This document shows, piece by piece, positions 1 to 5,496 of a DNA stretch of 5,496 nucleotides. Source of the DNA: Planctomycetaceae bacterium (GTDB taxonomy: Bacteria; Planctomycetota; Phycisphaerae; Phycisphaerales; SM1A02). The stretch covers positions 1-5,496 of the forward strand of contig CANHFL010000100.1 in the NCBI GenBank assembly GCA_947459855.1. The letters are read 5' to 3'. The position numbers were made by a program, and so were the translations under genes. Each line of letters begins with the position of its first letter. The stretch's first letter is position 1. The notes below the pieces were generated by a model. The model was not told where the DNA came from, did not search any database, and saw only the letters and a list, made by a program, of their open reading frames with translations.

Positions 1-674
1 CCCCGGTCCGGGGCAGCGCATGCGCGGCCAGCCCGATCGCGGCCGCGGCGGACCAGCTGGCCGCCGCGAGCAAGTCGACGCCGCTCCCGCCGATCGTCGC
101 GGTCGGCTCCAGCACGGGCGGCCCCCAGGCGCTCGCCACGATGCTCCAGGGACTGCCGAACCCGGCGCCCTTTGCGATCGTGATCGTGCAGCACATGGAG
201 CCGACGTTCCTGCCGGGCCTTGTGTCCTGGCTGGCATCGCAGACCGGGCGCGACGTGCGCCTGGCGAAGGAAGGCGTTCGCCCGCAGCCGAACACGGTGA
301 CGATCGCCGGCGAGGACCGGCAGCTGGTCACCACCGCATCGGGAACGCTGTGCTACTGCGAGGGCCCCGTCGAACTGATCCACCGGCCGTCGGTGGACAT
401 GCTCTTCGAGAGCCTGGCCGCGTCCGACGTGCCGCCGGGCGTGGCCGTGCTGCTGACCGGCATGGGCAAGGACGGCGCATCCGGGATGGCCTCGCTCCGC
501 GCCAAGGGCTGGGAAACGCTTGCGCAGGACCAGGCGTCCAGCGTGGTCTGGGGCATGCCGGGCGCCGCCGTCGAATCGGGTGCCGCCATGCGCGCCGTGC
601 CGATCAAGGAGATGGGCCCCGCCATCACCGAAGCCATCGCGCGCCGCCGTGCGCAGAAGGGAGGCGCCCGATGA
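1..674 (+). CDS. cheB: CheB-type protein-glutamate methylesterase, C-terminal catalytic domain (5' partial, WspF-like)
   Basis: CheB enzymes remove methyl groups from (and deamidate) glutamyl/glutaminyl sites of chemoreceptors in the cytoplasm, resetting receptor sensitivity. The reading frame is open from base 3, giving 223 visible residues before TGA at 672-674. The catalytic triad is intact: Ser in VGSSTGG (AGC at 111-113), His in IVQHM (192-194) and Asp in TGMGKDGA (471-473). The C-terminal AQDQASSVVWGMPGAA stretch is also typical of the family. About 30 residues of Ala/Pro/Ser-rich linker precede the domain, so an N-terminal receiver domain probably lies left of the window. The only in-frame ATG (141) falls after the catalytic Ser and cannot be the start. 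The RPSVDMLFES and TLAQDQ stretches remind me of WspF, the CheB of the Wsp pathway, which fits the WspR-like neighbour. The stop overlaps the next start as ATGA. The family call is near certain; WspF-type assignment is an inference. Confidence 0.95.
   Translation, partial: PVRGSACAASPIAAAADQLAAASKSTPLPPIVAVGSSTGGPQALATMLQGLPNPAPFAIVIVQHMEPTFLPGLVSWLASQTGRDVRLAKEGVRPQPNTVTIAGEDRQLVTTASGTLCYCEGPVELIHRPSVDMLFESLAASDVPPGVAVLLTGMGKDGASGMASLRAKGWETLAQDQASSVVWGMPGAAVESGAAMRAVPIKEMGPAITEAIARRRAQKGGAR
657..664 (+). promoter_or_regulatory. Shine-Dalgarno site for the REC-PP2C gene
   Basis: AAGGGAGG lies inside the last codons of the CheB gene and ends 6 bases before the ATG at 671. This spacing and strong purine match fix 671 as the start, although the same frame stays open far upstream. 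Confidence 0.8.
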
Positions 675-1852
675 GCGCCGCCGCCGTTCCCGGAGATCCC
701 ACCGCTCCCGCCGCCACGACGATCCTGATCGTCGACGACCAGCCGATCATCTGCGAGGCCGTGCGCCGCATGCTGGCGCCGCACCCCGAGTTCCGGCTGG
801 TGGCCTGCACCAAGGGTGCCGAGGCCGTGGCCAAGGTGCTGGCCGAGGACCCGGACGTCATCCTGCAGGACCTGGTGATGCCCGACGCCGATGGCCTGGA
901 GCTGGTGTCCGCCTACCGGCGCGAGCCGACGCTGGCGCGCACGCCGCTCATCGTCCTGAGCGCGCGCGAGGAGGCAACCACCAAGGCCGACGCCTTCGCG
1001 CGCGGCGCGAACGACTACCTGGTGAAGCTGCCCGATGCCGTCGAGCTGGTCGCGCGCATCAAGTACCACTCCGGGGCGCACCGCGCGCAGAAGGAGCGCG
1101 ACGCCGCGTTCAACGCGCTGCGCGCCGAACTCAACAGCGCGGCCGAGTACGTGCAGAGCCTGATCCCGCCGCCGGCGGAGGGCCGCGTCCAGACCGACTG
1201 GCGCTTCGTGCCGTCGGCCAGCCTGGGCGGCGACAGCTTCGGCTACCACTGGCTGGACGATGACCGCTTCGCGATCTACCTGCTTGACGTGTGCGGCCAT
1301 GGCGTCGGGCCGGCGCTGCTTTCGGTCAGCGTGATGAACGCGCTGCAGGTGAACGCGTTGGGCGGCGCCGACGCCGGCGACCCGGGCGCCGTCCTGGCGG
1401 CACTGAACCGCCTGTACCCGATGGAACGCCACCACGGCATGTTCTTCACCATGTGGTATGGCGTGGCGAACCTGCGCACGCGCGAACTCCACTACGGGTC
1501 GGGCGGCCACCCGCCCGCCCTGCTGCTGGCGCCCGGCCAGGGGCCGCGCCGCCTGGGCGGCGACGAGGAGATCTCGGGCCCGATGATCGGAGCGATCCCC
1601 GAGGTGCCCTACGGCACCGCGGTCGTGCCGCTTCCGGCCGGCAGCCGGCTGTTCCTGTACAGCGACGGCATCCACGAGCTCTCGCAGCCGGACGGCACGG
1701 TCTGGACGCTGGACGCATTCCTGGACGGCGTGGCCGACGAAGCAAAGGGCGGAAGCGGCGAACTGGACCGCCTGCTGGCGCGCAGCCGTGCGATCCGCAC
1801 CCGCGACGACTTCGAGGACGACGTCAGCCTGCTCGAGGCCACCTTCACCTGA
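671..1852 (+). CDS. Response regulator: WspR-like receiver domain fused to SpoIIE/RsbU-type PP2C phosphatase
   Basis: A 393-residue cytoplasmic response regulator, predicted to turn phosphorylation by a histidine kinase into Ser/Thr phosphatase activity. Proteins of this design usually dephosphorylate an anti-anti-sigma (STAS) protein; no such partner is in the window. The receiver covers about residues 16-134: acidic pair D22-D23, phospho-acceptor D67 (ILQDLVMP), S97 and K119 (YLVKLPD), all intact. A helical linker (about 137-165, ending QSLIPPP) leads to the phosphatase domain (about 172-392). Its metal-binding acidic residues are all visible: D188 (LGGDSFG), D206 (LDVCGHG), D332 (YSDGIHE) and the D383-D384 pair. 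SGGHPPALLL (277-286) is also typical of the family. The receiver, especially NDYLVKLPDAVELVARI and the following YHS, closely resembles WspR, whose output is GGDEF instead. The ATG at 671 overlaps the CheB stop and has a strong Shine-Dalgarno site, so the two are translationally coupled. Domain calls are firm; the target is unknown. Confidence 0.95.
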   Translation: MSAAAVPGDPTAPAATTILIVDDQPIICEAVRRMLAPHPEFRLVACTKGAEAVAKVLAEDPDVILQDLVMPDADGLELVSAYRREPTLARTPLIVLSAREEATTKADAFARGANDYLVKLPDAVELVARIKYHSGAHRAQKERDAAFNALRAELNSAAEYVQSLIPPPAEGRVQTDWRFVPSASLGGDSFGYHWLDDDRFAIYLLDVCGHGVGPALLSVSVMNALQVNALGGADAGDPGAVLAALNRLYPMERHHGMFFTMWYGVANLRTRELHYGSGGHPPALLLAPGQGPRRLGGDEEISGPMIGAIPEVPYGTAVVPLPAGSRLFLYSDGIHELSQPDGTVWTLDAFLDGVADEAKGGSGELDRLLARSRAIRTRDDFEDDVSLLEATFT

Positions 1853-1854
1853 TG
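1850..1854 (+). other. TGATG stop/start overlap coupling REC-PP2C to ApbE
   Basis: The stop TGA (1850-1852) shares its A with the ATG (1852-1854) of the next gene. No strong Shine-Dalgarno site precedes this ATG; the nearest purine run, CGAGG, is too far upstream. ApbE translation therefore probably depends on ribosomes finishing the phosphatase gene. The start is supported by the lipoprotein signal that begins at this ATG. Confidence 0.75.
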
Positions 1855-1896
1855 CTCCGGATCGCGGCGGGCGTCCTGTGCGTGCTGACGGGCTGT
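1852..1896 (+). other. Lipoprotein signal peptide of ApbE
   Basis: Fifteen codons encode one basic residue (R3), a hydrophobic core (IAAGVLCVL) and the lipobox L12-T13-G14-C15. The lipidated Cys would be residue 15. The signal is short but shows all three parts expected for signal peptidase II. Confidence 0.8.
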
Positions 1897-2895
1897 GCGA
1901 CGCCCGCGGTGGCGCCCGGCGCGGGCGCGGGCCCGGCCCTGCAGCGGCACGACTACCACCGCGTGATCATGGGATCGCCCTGCCGCCTGGTGGCCTGGGC
2001 GCCGGACGCGGCCGCGGCCGACGAGGGCGCGCGCGCCGCGTTCGCGCGGCTGGGCCAGGTGGACGAGGCCCTCAGCGACTGGATGCGCGCGAGCGAGGTG
2101 CGACGCCTGCCGTCCCGCGCCGGGACGCCGGTCGCGATCGGTCCGGACCTGCGGGCGGCGCTCGCCGCATCGATGGACTTCTCCCGCGACTCGGGCGGCG
2201 CGTTCGACGTCACGGTCGGGCCGCTGACGAAGCTCTGGCGCGCGGCGCGGGCCGCGGGAACGCCGCCCCCCGCGTCCGATGTCGCCGCCGCCCGGGTTCG
2301 CGTGGGATGGCAGCACGTGCGCCTGGATGCCGCGGGCTACGCGGCGGACACCGACGGCGTGGAGCTGGACTTCGGCGGGATCGGCCAGGGCTTCGGCGCG
2401 GACGCCGCGCTTGAGGCGCTGCGCGCGGCGGGCATCGCCTGCGCGATGGTCGACCTGAGCGGCGACGTCGCCGCGATGGGCACGCCGCCGGGGAGCGAAG
2501 GCTGGCGCATCGCGCTGGATGACGGCGGTGCCGCGGGCGGCGCCCCGACGCTGCTCCTCGCGGATGCCGCCGTGACGACGAGCGGCGACCGGTTCCAGCA
2601 CCTGGACATCGCCGCGCCCGACGGCACCTCGCGGCGCGCCAGCCACATCCTGGACCCGCGGACCGGCCAGCCCATCGCCACGCGGACGTCGGTCACCGTG
2701 GTCGCGCGCCGGGCGACCGACGCCGACGCACTGGCGACCGCGCTGAGCGTGCTGGGGCCGGACGGTTCGGCGGCGCTGCTGGCAAGGCACCCCGACGCCG
2801 CCGCGCGCTGGGCGCACGAGCGGCCCGACGGCACGATCGAGGTCCGCACCACGCCCAACTGGCCGGGGCCGGCACGCCTGGCGCCGGGGCGCTGA
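1852..2895 (+). CDS. apbE: ApbE-family FAD:protein FMN transferase, predicted lipoprotein
   Basis: ApbE enzymes use Mg2+ and FAD to attach FMN covalently to Thr/Ser of exported or membrane flavoproteins (for example Rnf/Nqr subunits or secreted FMN-binding domains). This copy has 347 residues, normal for the family. A short signal (M1-G14) ends in lipobox LTG-C15, so the mature protein should be membrane-anchored outside the cytoplasm. Family motifs appear in order: MGSPC (40-44), SEV (81-83), GGAFDVTVGPL with W129, LDFGGIGQGFGAD (172-184), DLSGD (201-205), AVTTSGDRF (240-248), SHILDPRTGQP (264-274) and DADALATAL (290-298), whose D292 and T296 probably bind Mg2+. One oddity is Q179, where the family motif (GGIxKG) usually has Lys. 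No FMN-acceptor protein is visible here. Its 1-bp overlap with the upstream regulator shows co-transcription, but a functional tie to signalling is unproven. It is the last gene of the plus-strand operon. Confidence 0.93.
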   Translation: MLRIAAGVLCVLTGCATPAVAPGAGAGPALQRHDYHRVIMGSPCRLVAWAPDAAAADEGARAAFARLGQVDEALSDWMRASEVRRLPSRAGTPVAIGPDLRAALAASMDFSRDSGGAFDVTVGPLTKLWRAARAAGTPPPASDVAAARVRVGWQHVRLDAAGYAADTDGVELDFGGIGQGFGADAALEALRAAGIACAMVDLSGDVAAMGTPPGSEGWRIALDDGGAAGGAPTLLLADAAVTTSGDRFQHLDIAAPDGTSRRASHILDPRTGQPIATRTSVTVVARRATDADALATALSVLGPDGSAALLARHPDAAARWAHERPDGTIEVRTTPNWPGPARLAPGR

Positions 2896-2910
2896 GCGGG
2901 CGGTGACGGA
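2896..2910. other. 15-bp convergent intergenic gap without a visible terminator
   Basis: The stop codons of ApbE (plus) and the oxidoreductase (minus) are separated by only 15 bases. I see no GC hairpin followed by a T-run on either strand here. Nearby GC-rich inverted matches sit inside the coding ends and have no T tract. Transcription probably ends within the opposing gene or by Rho. Confidence 0.6.
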
Positions 2911-4230
2911 TCAGGCCTGGCCGGGCACGGGCACCTTGGATGCCACGCCCGGGCCGGGCTTCAGGTCGTGCGGGACCAGGTCCATCGGGTCCTTGATCGC
3001 CACGTCCCACTCCAGGTCCTTGCCGGTGTACGCCGCCATGCGGCCCATGATCGCCGACATGGTGCTCTCGGCGATCCGCTTGCCCTCGTTCAGGTAGGCC
3101 GCGTTGCCGCGCACCGCGTCCTGCAGGTCGACGTGCTCGACCACGTACGGGTTGGGGTTCGCGCCGCTGAACTTCCAGGGGTTCCTGCCGCGGATCTCGG
3201 CGTAGCCGGAGCGCAGGAACATGGTGCCGTCGGTGCCGTAGACGATCTCGTCCACGCGACCGTCGGTTCCGTCCTCCTGGCGGCACATCGACGCCGCGAA
3301 GCGGTCCTCGGGGTACTCGAAATCCACCGCGAAGTGGTCGAAGATCGTGCCGTACTGCGGCTGCGTGCGCGCCTGGCGCCCGCCCACCGCGACGCAGCGC
3401 AGCGGGTGCGCGTCCATCGCCCAGTTGACGACGTCGATGTTGTGGACGTGCTGCTCGACGATGTGGTCGCCCGAGAGCCACGTGTGGTAGAGCCAGTTGC
3501 GGACCTGGTTCTCGATCTCGCTGAGCTTCGGGTCGGGCTCCTTGTTCCACAGGCCGCCCTGGTTCCAGTAGCAGCGCGCGGCCACGGGGCGGCCGATCGC
3601 GCCCTCGCGGATCTTCGCGATCGCCTCGAGGTAGCTGCGCTCATGGCGCCGCTGCGTGCCGGTGACGACGCACTGCTTGCCCTTCGCGGCGCGCTCGGCG
3701 GCCTCGAGGACGGTGCGGACGCCCGATGGGTCGACCGCGACGGGCTTCTCGAAGAAGACGTGCTTGCCGGCATCGACCGCGGCCGCGAACTGCTGCGGGC
3801 GGAAGCCCGGGGGTGTCGCCAGGATCACCAGGTCGCAGTCGGTGGCCAGCACGCCCTTCTCGCAGCCGAAGCCCGTGAAGCGCGCCTTCTCGGGCACGTT
3901 GCCGCGGCCCCTGCCGTTCTTGGCCAGCGCGTCCGCCGCCGCGGCGACCCTCTCCGGGAAGACGTCGCCGAGCGCCACCACCGTGCAGTCGGGGCTCGCC
4001 TCCAGCGCATTGAGCGCCGCACCCGTGCCGCGGCCACCGCAGCCGATGACGCCGACCCGGAGCGCCTTGCCACGGCTCACGCCCTTCCTGTCCTTGGCGG
4101 CATCCTGCGCCAGCGCGCGGGACGGGGTCAGGACCGTGGGCGCCAGGACCGTCGCCGCGGCGACGGCACCCGAAGTGCCCAGGAAGGTGCGGCGCGAGGC
4201 GGTCGGCTGGGTGCGGGTGCGCTGTTCCAT
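2911..4230 (-). CDS. Tat-exported Gfo/Idh/MocA family oxidoreductase (downstream paralogue)
   Basis: A complete 439-residue protein predicted to be an NAD(P)-dependent oxidoreductase of the Gfo/Idh/MocA family, which usually acts on sugars, inositols or their derivatives. The N-terminus is a twin-arginine signal: S12-R-R-T-F-L-G, a hydrophobic Ala/Val stretch, and a probable cleavage after ALA (39-41). The enzyme is therefore likely exported already folded with bound cofactor. The Rossmann fold follows (VGVIGCGGRGTG, about 59-70). The cofactor/catalytic motif GKHVFFEKP has K162. The active-site segment WLSGDHIVEQHVHNID (251-266) holds H263 and D266, with E259 where the family commonly has Asp. 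A C-terminal GRMAAYTGKDLEW segment is shared with the upstream paralogue. The ATG start is supported by AAGGAG 7 bases upstream. It lies 22 bp downstream of its paralogue, in the same operon. The substrate is unknown; members of this superfamily also include NAD-using glycosidases (GH109), so reductase activity is not assured. Confidence 0.93.
   Translation of the reverse strand: MEQRTRTQPTASRRTFLGTSGAVAAATVLAPTVLTPSRALAQDAAKDRKGVSRGKALRVGVIGCGGRGTGAALNALEASPDCTVVALGDVFPERVAAAADALAKNGRGRGNVPEKARFTGFGCEKGVLATDCDLVILATPPGFRPQQFAAAVDAGKHVFFEKPVAVDPSGVRTVLEAAERAAKGKQCVVTGTQRRHERSYLEAIAKIREGAIGRPVAARCYWNQGGLWNKEPDPKLSEIENQVRNWLYHTWLSGDHIVEQHVHNIDVVNWAMDAHPLRCVAVGGRQARTQPQYGTIFDHFAVDFEYPEDRFAASMCRQEDGTDGRVDEIVYGTDGTMFLRSGYAEIRGRNPWKFSGANPNPYVVEHVDLQDAVRGNAAYLNEGKRIAESTMSAIMGRMAAYTGKDLEWDVAIKDPMDLVPHDLKPGPGVASKVPVPGQA
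4108..4230 (-). other. Twin-arginine (Tat) signal peptide
   Basis: Residues 1-41 of the downstream oxidoreductase: a polar basic N-region, SRRTFLG (12-18), a weakly hydrophobic Ala/Val/Thr core and ALA|Q at 39-42. This matches the Tat layout and has the low core hydrophobicity usual for Tat rather than Sec signals. Confidence 0.88.
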
Positions 4231-4237
4231 GGTTCGG

Positions 4238-4243
4238 CTCCTT
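4238..4243 (-). promoter_or_regulatory. Shine-Dalgarno site for the downstream oxidoreductase
   Basis: Read on the minus strand, AAGGAG lies 7 bases before the ATG at 4230, inside the 22-bp gap after the upstream gene's stop. It fixes the start and shows that this gene has its own ribosome entry despite operon transcription. No room remains in the gap for an ordinary promoter. Confidence 0.85.
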
Positions 4244-4252
4244 GGGGCGTGG

Positions 4253-5496
4253 TCAGCTGATCTTGTACTGGCCGGGCTTGCGCTCGGTGGGCATCGGCAG
4301 GTCCCCCAGCCTGAGGTCGGCCGGGAACAGGCTCTCCTTGCTGTTGATCGCCTGTTCCCACGTGACCTGCTGCCCGCTCCACGCGGCCATGCGGCCCAGC
4401 ACGCCCAGCATGCAGCTGTTCACCATCCAGTCGCCGTCGTTGACGACGCCGCCCGAGCGGATCGACTTGAACAGCTCGTTGTGCTCCTGCTGGTACATGT
4501 CGACGGGCTTCGGACCCTTGGCGCCGGTCTGGGCCCAGCTCCACACGACCTTGCCCTCGGGATCCTTGATCCACTGCGTCGGGCCCCATCCGTTGATGAA
4601 CGCCTGGCCCTTGGTGCCGGCGATCCAGTCGGTGTTCTCGAAGTAGCAGTCGGCCTGCTGGCGGCAGTTCACGAACGCACGGCGGCCGTCGGCCCACTCG
4701 TAGACGATCGAGAACTGGTCGTAGACGTCGCCGCGCTCGGGGACGTTCTCGCGCGTCTGGCGGCCGCCCATGCCGACCGCGCTCTTCGGCGGCTCGTTGC
4801 GGAAGCACCAGTTGACCTTGTCGATCGAGTGCACGGCCTGCTCGACGATCTGGTCGCCGGAAAGCCAGGTGAAGTGCTGCCAGTTGCGGATCTGGAACTC
4901 GGCGTCGCTCCAGCCCGGCTGGCGCGGCTTGGTGCCGAGCGGGCCGGTGTAGTAGCAGCTGTACATGGCCTCAGGGACGCCCAGCGTGCCCCTGTCCAGG
5001 ATCTGCTCGAAGATCGCGCGCTCGGGACCGCTGCGGCGCCAGCAGAAGCCGGACATCAGGTTGAGCTTCTTCTCCTTCGCGATCCTCACGCTCTCGACCA
5101 CGCTGCGGTAGCCGGGCGCGTCGACGAACATCGGCTTCTCGCAGAAGATCTGCTTGCCGGCCTTCACGGCGGCGGCCAGGTGCGCCGGGCGGAAGCCGGG
5201 CGCGCTGCACAGAAGCACGACGTCCACGCCGCAGTCGATCGCCTGCTGGTAGCTGTCGAGGCCGACGAACTGGCGCTCCTTGGGGACATCGACGCGGTCC
5301 TTCGCCTTGTGGCCCTTGAGGGCGCCCAGCGCGGCGTCGATGCGGTCCTGGAAGACGTCGGCACAGGCCCACAGGACGACGCCGGGGTCGGCGTTCAGCG
5401 CCTGCGACGCGGCGCCGGTGCCGCGGCCGCCGCAGCCGATCAGGGCGACCTTCAGCCTATCGGAGCCGCCCTCGGCGCCCCACACGCGGGGCGCGA
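4253..5496 (-). CDS. Gfo/Idh/MocA family oxidoreductase (upstream paralogue, 5' partial)
   Basis: The frame is open to the right edge, so the N-terminus is missing; 413 complete codons plus part of one more are visible. Numbering from the GTG at 5485, the Rossmann motif is VALIGCGGRGTG (13-24), the catalytic Lys motif is GKQIFCEKP (K117), and the active-site segment is WLSGDQIVEQAVHSID (207-222) with E215, H219 and D222. The C-terminal GRMAAWSGQQVTW segment matches the neighbour's. Only about a dozen residues precede the Rossmann core after that GTG. The paralogue has a Tat signal and spacer there, so I expect an export signal beyond the edge and treat the GTG as internal. The predicted role is NAD(P)-dependent oxidation/reduction of a carbohydrate-like compound, substrate unknown. 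It differs from its neighbour after the catalytic Lys (FCWRRSGPERA against TQRRHERSY) and in a more Trp-rich C-terminal half, suggesting a different substrate. It is first of the visible pair in this operon. Confidence 0.92.
   Translation of the reverse strand, partial: APRVWGAEGGSDRLKVALIGCGGRGTGAASQALNADPGVVLWACADVFQDRIDAALGALKGHKAKDRVDVPKERQFVGLDSYQQAIDCGVDVVLLCSAPGFRPAHLAAAVKAGKQIFCEKPMFVDAPGYRSVVESVRIAKEKKLNLMSGFCWRRSGPERAIFEQILDRGTLGVPEAMYSCYYTGPLGTKPRQPGWSDAEFQIRNWQHFTWLSGDQIVEQAVHSIDKVNWCFRNEPPKSAVGMGGRQTRENVPERGDVYDQFSIVYEWADGRRAFVNCRQQADCYFENTDWIAGTKGQAFINGWGPTQWIKDPEGKVVWSWAQTGAKGPKPVDMYQQEHNELFKSIRSGGVVNDGDWMVNSCMLGVLGRMAAWSGQQVTWEQAINSKESLFPADLRLGDLPMPTERKPGQYKIS

Noticed and set aside
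20..670. Open frame upstream of and in frame with the REC-PP2C gene, which would give a 610-residue protein
   Set aside because: It runs through the CheB domain in another frame and encodes Arg/Gly/Pro/Ala-rich text with no domain. The true start at 671 has a strong Shine-Dalgarno site and begins right before the receiver.
141..674. ATG at 141 as the start of the CheB gene
   Set aside because: It would remove the nucleophilic Ser and the first strand of the domain. The frame is open to the left edge and encodes good CheB sequence before it.
353..1675. Long minus-strand open frame opposite CheB and REC-PP2C
   Set aside because: Arg/Ala/Val/Gln-rich text without motifs, lying wholly opposite two well-supported genes; a product of high-GC codon use.
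1609..2817. Long minus-strand open frame opposite ApbE
   Set aside because: Arg/Gly-rich and motif-free, opposite a gene with all ApbE motifs; GC shadow.
2860..2965. GC-rich inverted matches around the convergent junction as an intrinsic terminator
   Set aside because: The pairings are imperfect, sit within coding ends and have no T-run; in DNA this GC-rich such matches are expected by chance.
2968..4260. Long plus-strand open frame opposite the downstream oxidoreductase
   Set aside because: Val/Arg/Ala/Asp-rich text with no recognisable domain; the minus strand encodes a complete Tat-Gfo/Idh/MocA protein.
5483..5485. GTG as the real start of the upstream oxidoreductase
   Set aside because: The frame stays open to the window edge, no ribosome site can be seen, and the paralogue has a signal peptide and spacer (about 58 residues) before the Rossmann core.
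1..5496. tRNA/rRNA genes, CRISPR arrays, IS ends, riboswitches
   Set aside because: Nothing resembling these was seen by eye. Nearly every base lies in one of five convincing genes.

Overview
The window is very GC-rich, apparently bacterial DNA, packed end to end with protein genes and with no stretch of 300 bases lacking one. The best guess for the host is a high-GC planctomycete or a relative. This rests on the tandem pair of Gfo/Idh/MocA oxidoreductases, one with a clear Tat export signal, a protein type heavily expanded in Planctomycetota. It is an inference from gene content; Verrucomicrobiota, Lentisphaerota or Acidobacteriota are not excluded.

Left block, plus strand (1-2895): three tightly coupled genes. 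The first is the C-terminal methylesterase domain of a CheB-type protein, cut by the window start. The second is a response regulator whose receiver (REC) domain is fused to a SpoIIE/RsbU-type PP2C serine phosphatase. The third is an ApbE-type FAD:protein FMN transferase with a lipoprotein signal. They are joined by ATGA (4 bp) and TGATG (1 bp) stop/start overlaps, so they are almost certainly one operon. The CheB and receiver domains both resemble, from memory, WspF and WspR of the Pseudomonas Wsp surface-sensing pathway. WspR carries a GGDEF output, whereas here the output is a PP2C phosphatase. The block therefore looks like the 3' end of a Wsp-like chemosensory operon that drives a phosphatase, perhaps acting on an anti-anti-sigma factor, rather than c-di-GMP synthesis.

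Right block, minus strand (5496-2911): two paralogous Gfo/Idh/MocA family oxidoreductases in tandem, 22 bp apart, transcribed leftward. The downstream copy (439 aa) is complete, with a Tat signal and a strong Shine-Dalgarno site. The upstream copy runs off the right edge and lacks its N-terminus here. Both keep the EKP lysine but have Glu where the classical family usually has Asp in the D-x3-H motif. They are probably exported sugar or polyol oxidoreductases or related carbohydrate-active enzymes; the substrate cannot be read from the sequence.

The two blocks converge, with only 15 bp between their stop codons and no recognisable terminator there. The sequence shows no functional link between them. 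No RNA genes, mobile elements, CRISPR arrays or insertion sequences were seen.
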